From positions 7,318,501 through 7,382,500 of the forward strand of contig OY987251.1 of the NCBI GenBank assembly GCA_963920765.1: DNA of 64,000 bases, given 5' to 3'. The position numbers were made by a program, and so were the translations under genes. Shown here one piece after another: positions 24,112-35,982 of the stretch (its first letter is position 1; each line of letters begins with the position of its first letter). A model generated the notes under the pieces. That model was not told the DNA's origin. It was given only the letters and a program-made list of their open reading frames with translations, and searched no databases. This DNA comes from Ulota crispa. Its lineage: Eukaryota; Streptophyta; Bryopsida; Orthotrichales; Orthotrichaceae.

Positions 24112-24417
24112 CCATCCTTGTGACTACCCCCATCCTTGTGACTACCCCCATCCTTGTGACTACCCCCATCCTTGTGACTACCCCCATCCTTGTGACTACC
24201 CCCATCCTTGTGACTACCCCCATCCTTGTGACTACCCCCATCCTTGTGACTACCCCCATCCTTGTGACTACCCCCATCTTTGTGACTACCCCCATCCTTG
24301 TGACTACCCCCATCCTTGTGACTACCCCCATCCTTGTGACTACCCCTATCCCTATGACTCCCTCCATTCTTGGGACTCCCCCCATCCTTGTGACTCCCCC
24401 CATCCCCGTGCTCCCCC
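24112..24417 (+). repeat. 18-bp minisatellite, about 17 units
   Basis: Unit CCATCCTTGTGACTACCC. The first 13 or so units are nearly identical and the last few drift. Because 18 is a multiple of three, open frames run through it on both strands (TTPILV and GSHKDG hexapeptides). These are not genes. Degenerate units continue after the hairpin insertion, at 24540-24800 and 25320-25385. Confidence 0.92.
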
Positions 24418-24535
24418 ACTACAAAAAAACATGGTTGAAGCTACAAAAAAATTGACAAAAATTGTGACCTAATCTACAGTATATTGTAGATTAGGTCACA
24501 ATTTTGGTCAATTTTTTTGTAGATTTGACCATGGT
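24418..24535. mobile_element. Hairpin MITE with CACTA-like ends inside the minisatellite
   Basis: Begins CACTACAAAAAAACATGG and ends CCATGGTTTCCTTGTG. The arms (ATTGTGACCTAATCTAC and its inverse) pair around 24483. Minisatellite-like DNA resumes on the far side. A clean target duplication is not visible, so the superfamily is tentative. Confidence 0.6.
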
Positions 24536-24539
24536 TTCC

Positions 24540-24800
24540 TTGTGCGGCCCCCATCTTTGCAACTCCCCCCATCCTTGTGTCTACCCCATTCCCGTGAGTA
24601 CCTCCATTTCTGTGACTACCTCCATCCTTGTGACTCATCCATCCTTGTGTCTATACCCATCCTTGTGACTATCTCATCTTTGTGCCCCCCCATCTCTATG
24701 GCCTCCCATCCCGTGACCTCCATGTCCATGCTCCCTATACTCGTGCCCATTATACCTCTCTCGCCCCCCGTACTCGTGCCTCTTATACCCGTCCCGCCAT
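24540..24800 (+). repeat. Degenerate continuation of the minisatellite
   Basis: Diverged CCATCCTTGTGACT-like units with many substitutions. A further remnant is at 25320-25385. These show that the repeat array was once longer than the homogeneous part. Confidence 0.6.
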
Positions 24801-24858
24801 GTTGTCTTTTTGAATAGATTTTGGGTCTAGTTGTTGTGTTGTCTGTTTGACGTCTGAT

Positions 24859-25012
24859 CACTATAAAAAACCCGTGTTTTTTATAATAGGTTTTTTTGAA
24901 CGTACACTTGTTTTTATGTTACACTTGATGTTAGTTCTAACATCAATTGTAACATAAAAATAAGTGGATGTTCAAAAAAATCCGTTATAAAAAACACGGG
25001 TTTCTTCTAGTG
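24859..25012. mobile_element. CACTA-type MITE, 154 bp, TSD GAT
   Basis: Starts CACTATAAAAAACCCGTG and ends with the inverse (CACGGGTTTCTTCTAGTG). The arms pair almost to the centre. Flanked by GAT at 24856-24858 and 25013-25015. CACTA/TAGTG ends plus a 3-bp duplication are diagnostic of CACTA (CMC) transposons. No coding capacity. Confidence 0.85.
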
Positions 25013-25015
25013 GAT

Positions 25016-26266
25016 GTCGTGCATGACAAATGTCAAGTATGAGTGACATTTGTGTCTAATAAGGCCATATTTAAGAGTTGAAATAATTTGAAAACCTACT
25101 TTAAATATGAGCTAAAATTTAAAATCTAATAAGTGAATATGAAATTGAGATACTTCATCAATAAAATGAAACATTAATATGTCAAGATCAAAAATAAAGA
25201 GTGCTTTATTTAAAAGTCAACTTTAAAATCAACTTTACTAGATGGACGGAGGGGTTCTTGTCCATTTGTGAAGTTGGGTTTGTCAAGTTGTAGCCATGTC
25301 AAGGAAGATAACATGGTGTCCTACCTCCCATACTTGTGCCCCCCATGCCCATGCCCACCTCCCATATCTGTGCCTCCCATGCCAGGGTTTTTATTTTTTT
25401 ATTTTTTTATTTTTGAGGGTAGAGCAACCCGCACCTTGTGGGATTTAACGACAGCCTTTGTAGCAATTAAAATTTTCTCAAAGTACAAATGAGGCAAATT
25501 CTTAAAAAGTGAGTTTTGCAAGTGGCTTACATATAATTTTCTCCCACGCTTGGAATAGCAAATGAGAAATTTTGGAAGTTAGATTTTGGTAACTTTTCCA
25601 ATTCTTGTGAAGTTGCAAATTTGGATATTTTGAAATTTAAGTAGGGGTAGCTCTTAGAACATACCAATAAATCCTAAACATTGCAATGAAAAAAACACAC
25701 AATATCAACATCAATTGCATAGATTTAAGAAAACCTAGAAAATCAAAAATTATTGCAAAGACTTAAGTGTAGGCACCTGACCACGCCTTGAAATCCAATG
25801 GAGTAGGACATTGTGTTCACAAGTAGTAGCTTTTTTCACATCTCCATGGTTTGACAAAGCAAAGTTGCAAATATAGGAAATAGCTAAAGCTAGCATTATT
25901 TTCTTTCAAATCTTGCACTACAGTTGTTCAAAAACCTCAATACACCTTTTATAAATTCAGCTACAAAACCTTACAAAACCTGAGAAAAACAATTTTCCAA
26001 CATAATTAATGCTTTGTACAGATTGAAACAACCTCCTTGATTCTTGTTAAACCATATCTTCACTAGTAATGACTCAACAATTGCAAAATTTCTTGCTGAG
26101 ATTTGCTGATATTACAAAACAAACCAATGTATACAAAATGAGAGGTTCAAAAAAATAGATACTAAGCAACAGTTGTGTGATAATCAGATTTGCTTGGAAC
26201 AAAATTTATCTAAAAAAACAAAACACCAAACAAAACAAAACAACAAGAAAGATGATCATATCTTAC
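25016..26266. other. AT-rich DNA left of the BTAF1 fragment
   Basis: No further BTAF1 exon can be found here by eye. Apart from the minisatellite remnant at 25320-25385 I recognise nothing. Confidence 0.45.
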
Positions 26267-26918
26267 CGAAGCACTGACAAAGATAAGCTTTCTGACGAGT
26301 CAATTGCTGAGCAAGGGTTTTGGAGTTATCAACACCCAAATTGGACTCTTGGCCCCTAGATGATAACAACTGAGCTCCATTCTCAAGCACTCCTTGCATG
26401 TCCAACCTGCAAGCAGCAAGGATTACTAGACGACAATGAGCTACAAAATCTCCAAACAATCTTGATTTGACTTTCAAATGGCAGAGTACTTGGCAGTTGA
26501 ATATTACTACAAGCCTGAATCCTTCTAGTGGCCTAACAATCCTGTGATAAAGTCATTAAATTATTGAACAAAATGTATTCACTTGGAAAAAGTGACATCA
26601 TTTGGTTCTGGCATATCGTTTCAAAAACAGTATTGAATTAACAAGTTTTTCATGTGAGTTTCCACACACGAAGGACTTAATTAACATCATTAAAGATCAA
26701 CGAGTCTTGCTACTTAGAACACATAACAAGTATGCTCACCTTCGGCAAGTGAGAGCACCATCTTCCCTCTCATGGTAAACTACAATCTCTAAAACCCTTT
26801 CAAGGCTTGCAAGAAGGTTCTTTACGGTCAAATGCGGCGCATTTGCTCCAATAGCTCCTATAGCCTGAGCTGCTGCCACTCTAGTATCCCATCTCTTGCT
26901 ACGTAAAAATTGTCAAAC
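26267..26918 (-). pseudogene. BTAF1/MOT1 fragment: two N-terminal exons, damaged
   Basis: Two exons on the - strand, 26740-26918 and 26267-26406, with intact splice signals (GCAG acceptors, GTGAGC and GTAAGA donors) and a compatible phase (AG|G). They encode LRSKRWDTRVAAAQAIGAI, then after the junction VLENGAQLLSSRGQE and DNSKTLAQQLTRQKAYL. This matches the HEAT-repeat N-terminus of plant BTAF1/MOT1, the ATPase that removes TBP from DNA (known motif LRSKKWDTRVAAAHAIGAI). Codon 2 of the upstream exon is TGA. In the family's RRR stretch before LG, three arginines are replaced by C, Q and C, as expected from CpG decay. The rest of this roughly 2000-residue protein was not found in the window. 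Alternatives: a relic of an old gene, or captured genomic DNA. Confidence 0.8.
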
Positions 26919-27296
26919 CTGCAAATATTATGCCATTTAGCATCACGATATGAAGTTGAAAACAATGCTTCAAGATATCACCACTACCACAAGCCTTCCA
27001 TTCAAGAGGTACTCTGAATCCTAGAAACTAGTTAAATAAATCCCCCATGAGAGTTTGAAATCATTTTGGTTGCCTGGCAACAAATTACTTACGTCATTCC
27101 ACAACCCCAACCCATCCAAGTTTACTATCCTTCTTATATAGAAGTCTAGAATTGCCACCAAAGCTCCACACTATCTAAAACAAAATTCCACAAGGAAAAC
27201 CCATTTATTAGCGTTAGAAATATCATACCCTCTAAGAAGCGACCAAAGCTCTCTTTGAAATGCCTTCTTGGCTTGCACCCACTTTTGGTGGTTTAA
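26919..27296 (-). other. Junction between the BTAF1 fragment and the LINE
   Basis: Probably the 3' end of the LINE plus flanking DNA. In the - strand, broken reading frames such as KKAFQRELWSLL continue from the LINE tail to about 27180. No poly(A) or target duplication could be fixed. Confidence 0.35.
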
Positions 27297-30200
27297 TTAA
27301 AAATGAAAGTTTTTGAACACAAAGGGAGGTGAATAGTTGTATACACCTACTCTTGAAGTACAAAACCGGGGCGACCATTCCCCTGTAAAGATCCTCTCTA
27401 TCTCAATCAATTTTTTTGTGTTACTAGTATTTTTGTGGGTAGTTTGCCAAACCGATTTGCTTGCATTGAGGGTAGATACACATGCCACACCTAGAACTTG
27501 TTCACCAGTGTATGCTCCCTGCAAGAATTTCTTGGTGCACCTTGCCAGCCAGATCTGCCAAAAAAGACATACCCTAAGAATGTCCCATGCTTGGAATTTG
27601 TAAATGTACTTAGAAATTGGGCCAGTTGAGCAAACCCTGAATTCTCCCATCAAGGTTGATTCTAGGCTTGTGACTTCTTGTGCCATACTGCCTCTTACTA
27701 CAAAGTTGTATCTTCTCCATACTTCTTGAATGAACGGGCACTCCTAAAGGAGGTGCTGTAATGTCTCCATCGTGCAAGAGCATAAGCCACACCCGGTGTC
27801 GTACTGCGTCTTTGCATGTTGAAGCCTATCACCCGTAAGCAATCCCTTATTTAAGACTACCCAATTAAATGTGGCTTCCTTTCTTGGCTTTGTTCCATGC
27901 CAAAGAAATTTTTGTATGGTGAGGATCTGTTCTTCTGTGTACCCATCCTTCCGAGTTCCGTAACGCAAGTGGGCTTCTCTGCTACATCCTTGAGTCGATA
28001 GGCATATCCTCTCCTGGCCTAATATAGGAAAAAATGCACTTGCTTCAATGTACCTATGGCTTGCCACAACCACTTTGCAAGGTCCCACTTTAAGCTTGTC
28101 ACCATGTTGCTTGCGTATCCCCATACTCGATTCTTGTCTTCTGGCATGGAGGTTGGGTTACATCTTGCAAAAGACCTCTTCTCCACGTCCCATAACACAA
28201 CCCTTGCTAAGTGCGTGTTTCTTGCTGGGAGGGGGCCCAAGGGTGCTTGTTCCTTGAGGACCCCAGTGTCTCATGTCCTGATGAATCTCCTGGATAGTGT
28301 TTCTAGTCTACTCTTGTGCACTATGAAGAAGAATGCATCCTCCTCTTTGCTATACGTCCAATCTCCTTTTGTCCAATTGGTTGCCCGCTCCCTTGGGTCC
28401 CAAGGTATGTGTTGTATGGAGGTTAGTCTTTTTTCAGCTATCTGCCTTGCCACCACGCTCCATATGGGTAATTTGTCCTTGAGTTTGTGTGTAGATAACC
28501 AGTCGTCACCTTCCCGGCTCTAGAGGTCTGCAATCCGTTGGATCCTTGCCTTTGCCCACAAGTGGAATTTTTTTTGCTCCTCAAAGCCCAACGGTCTACC
28601 TGCTGTCTCTAGTATCCAGGGGTGTCCGTACAAGTGTTGCCGAAGGATCTGTTCTTTCCCCCTCAGCTTCGCTCTTACTAGATTTTGTTTCAAATCAATG
28701 AACGCTTTAAAGCAAGCGAGCATGAGCAAGGACAACTCCTTTGTCTTCCTAACTCCCTTACCTATGAAGATCTAGTCATGGGAGCGGTGCCAGCGTGTGT
28801 CTCCAAGTGGTCTAGTCGTGAAGATCTTGTCTCACATTAGGAACTTCCAAGGCTCTTCCCTTGGCACGAGCCCCCGACTAATTTGGTGATCAATGCTTGA
28901 GTTTGGAGGTGGGGGTCCAGTAGTTTTATGCCTCCTTGCAGCAGGGGGAGAATTGCAAAATTTCACTTTACTTTGGCATATGTCTTGCCTTCTTCTCTGC
29001 TAGACCAAACATACGTTTGAAGAAGCGCCCGTACTTTGTTGCATGTCTTCTTCTAGAGGCTACATCACGTTGCTGTGTACCAGCACGTCGCTAATAGGAC
29101 TTGATTACATATCTGAATCCTACATGCTAGTGATTGTTTCTTTCCTGCCCAAGCACAAAGTTTTTTCTGTAGTAGAGTCAGTAAAGGTTCTGTGTTGGCT
29201 CCTTTATCCAACCGGAATCCAACCAACAGTCCTTAGTATCGCACGCCTTGCCCCTCCTTGGCCCATTTCAATCCTATCCAATCCCCCCACTCAAAGGGTT
29301 TTGGCTTGGCTGAGGCCCTTATTGCCAATGATTTGTCCTAGTTAACTTTTGAACCTGAGGCTGCGCAATATCTTTCTAATACCCTGAAGACTCGATTGAG
29401 ATTCTGGGGTGTTCCCTTCAGATACATCGCGATGTCATCAGCGTACAAGGCGTCCTTCAACTTGTGTCCACCTGGCAGCTCAAATCCTTTGATCTGGTAT
29501 TTGGGGTCTCCCAGCATATACCCTAGTGCGTCCATTACCACTATGAAAAGGAATGGTGCCAGTGGGCAACCCTGCCTCACAGAACGCGTTAGTACAAAGG
29601 TTCCCTTTGATCTCCATTCACTAGTAAAGCCAAGGTTGCATTTTTGTAGAGTGCCTGCACACTCCTGGTGAAGCCGCTGTGGAATCCAAGCTTCTCCACT
29701 ACTGCTTCCATGAAGTCCCAACTTATACAATTGTAAGCCTTCTCAAAACCAAGGAGCAGCAGCACAAGGTCCTGTCTAGAATGCTTGGCATAGTGTATTG
29801 ACTCTTGTGCAAGGAAGATGTTATCCACGATGCATCTTCCTTGCACAAATCTAGTCTAATTTGGGCGTGTGATCTCTACAAGAATACCTTGTAGTCTCTT
29901 TGCTATCACTTTTCCTACTACCTTGTAGAATGAGCTGAGGAGTGTTATAGGGCGGTAGTTGTGAATTCTACTTTTATCACCTCCTTTGTGTATAAGTGTG
30001 ATCAAGCCTTTGTTAAATGATTTGCCCAAGTGGCTGTCTTTTAGAACCTCAGTCACAGCCTGTAGTAAATCTTGGTCCATGTTGCCAAGGGTGTTCTCGT
30101 AACCTCAGTGGGCACACCATCTGCCCCGCATGCCTTGCCCGTAGAAAGAGCCTTCATTGCGTCTTTCACCTCACGTGGTGACACCAATTTCACGAGCTAT

Positions 30201-30323
30201 CTGTTGTGTCTCTCCGTGAGTACTCGAGAGACACTCTCAAGGACCTCCCTTCTAGCTTCGATGTTTCCAACGTTGTCTGGCTCCACTTGTCATAGCACAA
30301 GAAAATACTTATCCTCTTATTAG
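27297..30323 (-). pseudogene. L1-type LINE, reverse transcriptase to C-terminus, decayed
   Basis: Reading the - strand from right to left: a pre-RT segment ending GKACGADGVPTE (about 30120), NYRPITLLSS (about 29960), LGFEKAYNCISWDF (about 29740), RQGCPLAPFLF (about 29570), the catalytic YADDIAMYL (codon Y at 29445-29443), the post-RT SLACRIQICNQVLLAT (about 29110), and a zf-RVT-like tail with GLLTGDRLQHA and CGLCSCTMETLQHLL (about 27800). These are the ordered hallmarks of plant L1/LINE ORF2. Stops and frameshifts break it into many pieces, so it is dead. It is separated from its own upstream part at 33862-34077 by an insertion. Confidence 0.9.
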
Positions 30324-30455
30324 CATTCAAAAGTGTTAAAATGTCAATAAGGTGACTTGTTTATTGTTTCCATAGAGATTTAGTTTGTAGACCCTTAAGA
30401 TGACCGGAACAAGATAGGTACTCTGTTTAGAATTCACAACAACACACAAAGACAA

Positions 30456-30531
<76 letters not shown>

Positions 30532-33500
30532 TAACCGGAATATTTGGATGATTACCCGGATCTTTGCTAAGATTCGGCTCCGGCAGGACACTTAACTATG
30601 ACAAGATAAGTTTAGCCTCTATATCAGAGGGTTTTGCTAGTTGATTAAAGAATGCAGCGTTAGTTCCTATCCTTCAACAATTTATAGTGAATGAAGTATC
30701 ACTAAACAAAACAAAAACAAAGAATCCAATAACAACAAGATGCAATTACTTCCTTACAGCCAATTCGGAAGTGATTCCAGATGGATAGGTCACTCAAGAA
30801 ACCCTTACAATCCCAAATTACTACAACAACGGACACTTCTTGACTTAATTCTTGTGCTAAGATGGTAACCAAATAACTAAAGGATCCCTGTTACTATGCT
30901 CACAATCACTTTTGGTAGTAGTAGAATCTCTCAACCGTCAGCTAGCATGTGTTGGGATTGCTATTCGGACGCACCCAATCTAAGACTGGCTATCCTTCAT
31001 AAGAGGATCCACATCATAAACCCAAACAGGAACTGCCCCTTAGAACACGCAGTTTTCTAACCACTTCAATAATGCTTTAGAAACCTGATCAGAGAGGATT
31101 CGGGGACTATCTTTGTTTCCTTCACACTCAACATCTGGCTACCCGCACAAAACAATGGTTCTAGCTGCCGGCATACCATCATTGCACCAAATCATCAATT
31201 CAGGACTCTGAAGTGGAAATGTGGAACTTGTTGTGCACAAAGAAAATCAAAAATATAAAATTACTTGAGGCAACAATGGTATAGTTGCCTCTAATAACTA
31301 ATCTCTAGGAATCATCAAAAATCTTCCTGAAAGTAAAGTTACTGATCAGAGAATGACACATTTCATTCTTTGATCCACAAAAAGGGAGTTTGAACTCCCA
31401 CCGCAAGCTGCTTCTAAGAGTGAATCTTAGACCCTCAAATCAAGGATCTGCAATCTCCAAAAGTAGCTAGATAGGAGGCTATTCCTAACTTCCTGTAATT
31501 GCCTTTCCTTTATTTCAAATTACAAGACTGCCACTTTATACTAGGTGATAGCTAATTATTATTCTTCTTCTTTGTTGCAGGTGCTGCCGGTTTGGCGGCA
31601 CTCTTATGTATCCGGGATTTTTGAACCGGAGCTCAAAAACTCCCTGTTGCTTTCCCCTTCTTCTTTGTGCTCTTTGCCTTTGATAGCCTTTCAACTTCTA
31701 GGTTGGTGTCCCTAGAGGATTCCGTTGAAGTCTTGGTCTCCTCCTCACAACTCGTGCTGGAAGCAAAGGATTTGTCATCCAAGTCGATCGCTGGGACGGG
31801 GGATGTTGACTCTCTAGAGTGTTTTGGGATAATCTTTCTCTTGATAGGACTCGGTACTCGGGCAACACCTCCACTGTCAAGAATTATCTGGATTTGGCTC
31901 CGGGTATGTGATTCGGGCGTAGACCCTTCTCCAGGCCCAAAGTTGACCTTGTTGGGCAACTGCACGGAACGAGGTGTCCTCACTTCCTTGAGTCCCTCCT
32001 TAATAATAGGACAAGGAGACGATGGAGGTGGAGTTTTCTGGGCAAGCGTGGCTCCATTCCTCCCGGATCCTTGCCCTTCTTCCGACATCTTGCTCTGACC
32101 ATACAAGATTGCCCGCATCTCCTGCAACGTTTCCTCCATCTTGCCTGCATATTCCACCAACACCCCCACAAGCTTGGCACTCATTGATGATCCCATCTTC
32201 AACACTTCCTCATCAAACAGCTTAGCCTTTGTCACCACGTCCCCCGAAATGGCGAGGATACTCTAAAGCCGAGTCATATCCTGGTAGGCGCGTGGGCTAA
32301 CTTGTCCTCCTCCAATTGCTATCGTAATTATGAGGTGAAGGCTGTCACTTGTCCGGATAGATTTTGCACCTCCATCCGGCTTTGCTTCTTGGTCTAATAG
32401 ATATCCTTCACCGTATCATAGAGCTTGTTTTGATGGACAATGTCTGTCAATACGAGCAGTTTGTAAAGAACATCTCTATCAGAAAAAAATTCCTTATCTT
32501 GGTAGTCCTTGGGATTTTTCCTGATTGGCTTCGCCAGAGATCCGGAAGCCTTAGCAGGTTCATTGCCCTCCCGTTTGACTTGCTCTTGTCTCTTCGGTTC
32601 GAGGGGCTCTTCTGCCTCTGCTTCTGGTTCTTCTTCCTGGTCCGGTTCAGGTTCCGGAGTGATGTCAAATCTCATCATCACCTCAGCAGCTTCATAGGCT
32701 CTATTCTCTTTGTCTTTCAATAATTCCAGATGTTTATACAAATGGAACAAGAAGGGACTAAGCCTTGATGATTTAGTGTTCCCTATTGAGTTTACTAATT
32801 TCAACACTAAATCTCTGACATCTATCTTTCAATTCATTGTTCTCTCTAAGGATAGTGCACCAAAGATGGTGTTAGCATAGGTACGGGTGAAGGTGGTAGG
32901 TCTATCCGGAAGCAAAGTAGGAACCAGGAATTCTAGAACTTGCCTCTCCCGGTTTTTCTTATAATCGGCGATCATATACTTGTTCTTAGAGTCGGCTATT
33001 GTTGCAAACTTCCCCTCACTGTACTCCTCTCCTTGAGGGCAAAGCCCCCCTCCCTCACTTGCAAAGGAGTATACTCCAGTCTAGACCTTCTCCGACCAAG
33101 TATCCAGATGGGCTTGTTTAGAGTTGTCCCACTGACTTGTCGGATCCCCTAACAATTCCCTGACCATCTCTTTGTCCTTTAAACCCCAGGGAACCTTAAG
33201 GAGTCCCTTGCAACCCATCCAGCTCAAATCCTCCCCTAACATCTTTCTTGTGTCAGGATCTTCAAGTACTCTCGGAACTACCGACCTAAATGCAATTGGC
33301 GCTTTTTCTCCTTTATCCGTCCTACCCATGGCTTTGAAAATGGGTGAAGAAAACCTACAACCAACAACTCACTCTACATGATAGCCTACTGCTCACAGTG
33401 CCTCCATACTCTTCTCGCAAAATTAATGCGCAAAAAGCAAGGCATAGGAAGCGAGATGAATGAGACTTGAGAAATGAACTCGCCTTCTCCTTCACAAGCT

Positions 33501-33855
33501 CATGATCAAGATTTCCCCACTGAATTGTTGCAATCGCTCCTATAATAATAATTACGGGATAAACCGTTGCCATTATTCCTAATTCTTCTGTTAGTGACCA
33601 TTGGTCACCGAGCGGCGCATTTATCGTTTCTGGAATTTGTCCCACCGGCGCGCTGTATAACCTAGTTTATAATTACAGGCAAACATTTTTGGTTGAACAA
33701 GAAACTATTTCCGATTTGGCACAAAATCATTAATCTCTAATTAACCATTTTAACTACTTAAGGAATTGCAAAATTCCTCAATTGACAATTTTGATAAACT
33801 TCTCCTTCTAAGTAAAAACAAAAAAATATTTGAATAGGAAGGTTTTACATATTTT
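30324..33855 (-). mobile_element. Insertion of about 3.5 kb with gag-like ORFs, splitting the LINE
   Basis: The LINE reading frame is interrupted between 33862 and 30323, so this block is a later insertion. On the - strand it holds ORFs at 33355-33645, 33081-33329, 32394-32807 and 31633-32238. They read as one decayed protein: a structured part (SWMGCKGLLKVPWGL, SSRLSPFLFHLYKHLELL), an acidic/proline stretch (PEPEPDQEEEPEAEAEEP) and a basic C-terminus (KSTKKKGKATGSF). This layout resembles a gag-like ORF of a non-autonomous retroelement, but I do not recognise the family. No protease, integrase or RT is seen, and I could not match LTRs at the two ends. Possible short ends are TGTTAAAA near 30331 and TTTTACA near 33844. 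Boundaries are approximate. Confidence 0.55.
30459..30528 (+). repeat. CA microsatellite, 35 units
   Basis: Uninterrupted CA dinucleotides inside the insertion that splits the LINE. The complementary ORF of repeating CV codons is an artefact. Confidence 0.97.
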
Positions 33856-33861
33856 TATTGT

Positions 33862-34077
33862 CTAAAATCTTGAAGTTGACTTTTCAAGTTGGGACACCAC
33901 TGTGTAAAGTTTCCTGTAGAAATTAGTGACTGCTGCAATCTTCTCTCTTTGCGTTGTGAGCATCACACCATCCACTTCTAGCTGCAATATGTAGGTACCG
34001 CGACATTGTTCTTCTATTGTCTTTTTTGTGCAACCGTTACGACCAAAGCTCTCCTCGGTGTTGCTATGCAATGTCAC
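33862..34077 (-). pseudogene. LINE fragment upstream of the reverse transcriptase
   Basis: The - strand frame contains VDGVMLTTQREKIAAVTNFY followed by RKLYT. This is the DG-FYxxLYT segment that lies between endonuclease and RT in plant L1 elements. It continues, after removal of the 3.5-kb insertion, into the pre-RT segment at 30100-30320. Confidence 0.75.
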
Positions 34078-35960
34078 CGATTTGTCAAGCTACTACCCTT
34101 CTTGCATATGATGTGGCTCCCACTGTTCTTTAGTTAAGGTGGCCAATTCCTCAATACAAACAGGAAAAATGTACAAAACTTCACTGAACACTTAAGATTG
34201 GTAAAAAATATGTAAAAGAGTTGGGCAAGAAAATACTTCAATGACATCAATAATCAAGTGGGAAACTCAAGCAAAAGAAGGATGTGGATATTGTCAGGAA
34301 GTGGGAGGAGGTTGTAGTTGGAATATCTCTTGAGCCATTGTGAAAGCAATGTTGCAACATATGAAAGCTTGTCCTCCTAGTTCCCCAACTTATGCTGATG
34401 CTTTGCAAAAAGACCAGAGTCCCACTTGCCAAAAAATGACTACAATTTAGGAGTTGTAAGAAACATGCATACAATTGGCAAGACTGTGCACCCTCTCATG
34501 CTTTAAATTGCCCTAAACCCAAAACAAGAGCGTGGGCACTACGTACCTCAAAGCTATAACTCAAATACACGATCAAATGAGAACGTTTTTTATACTCTAT
34601 GCACACCAATAAATGATGCTTGGCATCCGAATATCTCGAGATATATAAAATCTGGATGAATTGATAAGCGCGTTCTCATTCCAAATGTGCCATGAACTGA
34701 AGGGGCAGTGGACACTCATGGAAAACACTTCGAATAAAACCTAATATGCTTTGCCGTGAGCATTCTCAACACTAGGACTTAGGTTCTTGGGTCGAAGGTG
34801 TTTAGAGAGACAAAACCCTCCAATAGTATGCAATCACGGAGAAAATTGCCATCCGACAACACGAGCATCGGTTGTCCACGGCACTTGGAAACGATACCAA
34901 GTGAAAAAGAGTGGACATAACTAGAGCAGGATCTGAAGATAAGGGATCAATTGCAACTTAATTTTGAAAGCTACATGATTGCTGCAAGTCCAAGACCACA
35001 TAAGTCATCGCCATCTATGTCTAATGAGAGTTTTTCAGGAAAAAAATCGTCATCACACTCGGAAATCTACAAAGAGAAAGCTGCACCGCGGTAACTCTTG
35101 AATGCTACTTGATTGTGCTTCCCAAACACAAATCCAAGGAACTTAAAAAGACTGCAACCTACCACACTCTCTAGCAAGTCAACCTCTCAACATACATCTA
35201 GGGTTTGGCATAATATACAAGTATGCAAGACACCATCAAAAACTCCGCCTAATTGCCGTTCAAACGTCACGGTTTAGGCACACTTTTTTGTATTGGTAAA
35301 GACGGCCCTAATTCAATCAAAGCAGCAACATTCTAGAAAGCGTCCGTAATACAGACTCAAGAAACCATAGTTAATGCTCCCCAAGGTACCTCGTGCACTG
35401 CGCTTATGCAATGATTCAATCACGACTAAGATACATCAACCTCGATGCAAAGCAGTTAGAGCTGTGAGTTGCACCAACGACCTTGACCAAAATCCAGAAC
35501 AAAACCTTGTGCGCCAAGGGGAGGAAGAAGAGCAATGCAAGATTACAATTCCATGAGGGCAAAAAGACACTCAATCCTCACTCAAACCTCCAATGAAATT
35601 AGTGAGTTGCAACAAATGTGCTCTCGAATGCTGCAAGCAAACTCATTGAAGAGCATGCCTTGAAGCTCCAATGCACTGTTCACAAAACCTTTGCAGCAGA
35701 GGTGCCACCAATTGAGACCAAATAACCCAACCAAAAGGAGTAACACTCCATAAACGATTCCGAGAACGGAGTGGGTAGAGAAAAACAAAGCGTAGCATCG
35801 AGAGATTGGAGAAAAACTACTGAGAGAAGGCTACAAAAAGAACAAAATAGAGAGAGCCTCGCAAGCGAGAAGAGCAAGACGAAGAAGAACGCTCTGAAGC
35901 CTTTCTATAGCCTTGCAAGCGAGAAGGAGACGACTAACTCAAACATTGCGCGGTGAACTA
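34078..35960 (-). other. Possible 5' portion of the LINE, no protein recognised
   Basis: Endonuclease and ORF1 should lie here if the LINE were full length, but I find no convincing motif. The right end (35600-35950), read on the - strand, is C/T-rich like a transcript leader and stops at the MITE border near 35980. Assignment to the LINE rests on position alone. Confidence 0.3.
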
Positions 35961-35982
35961 TGTAGAAATTTGAAATTTGAGC

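Noticed and set aside
24112-24417. CRISPR-like array
   Set aside because: Units are directly adjacent with no unique spacers, and the sequence is plant nuclear DNA.
23877-24472. Open frames on both strands through the minisatellite (GSHKDG and TTPILV repeats)
   Set aside because: The 18-bp unit has a length divisible by three, so frames stay open by arithmetic. There is no start context, homology or non-repeat domain.
30336-30527. Cysteine-valine repeat ORF
   Set aside because: It is the complement of the CA microsatellite.
33355-33645. Organelle-like small membrane protein (hydrophobic IIIIGAIA segment)
   Set aside because: I could not match it to any organellar protein, and it is in frame context with the decayed gag-like ORFs.
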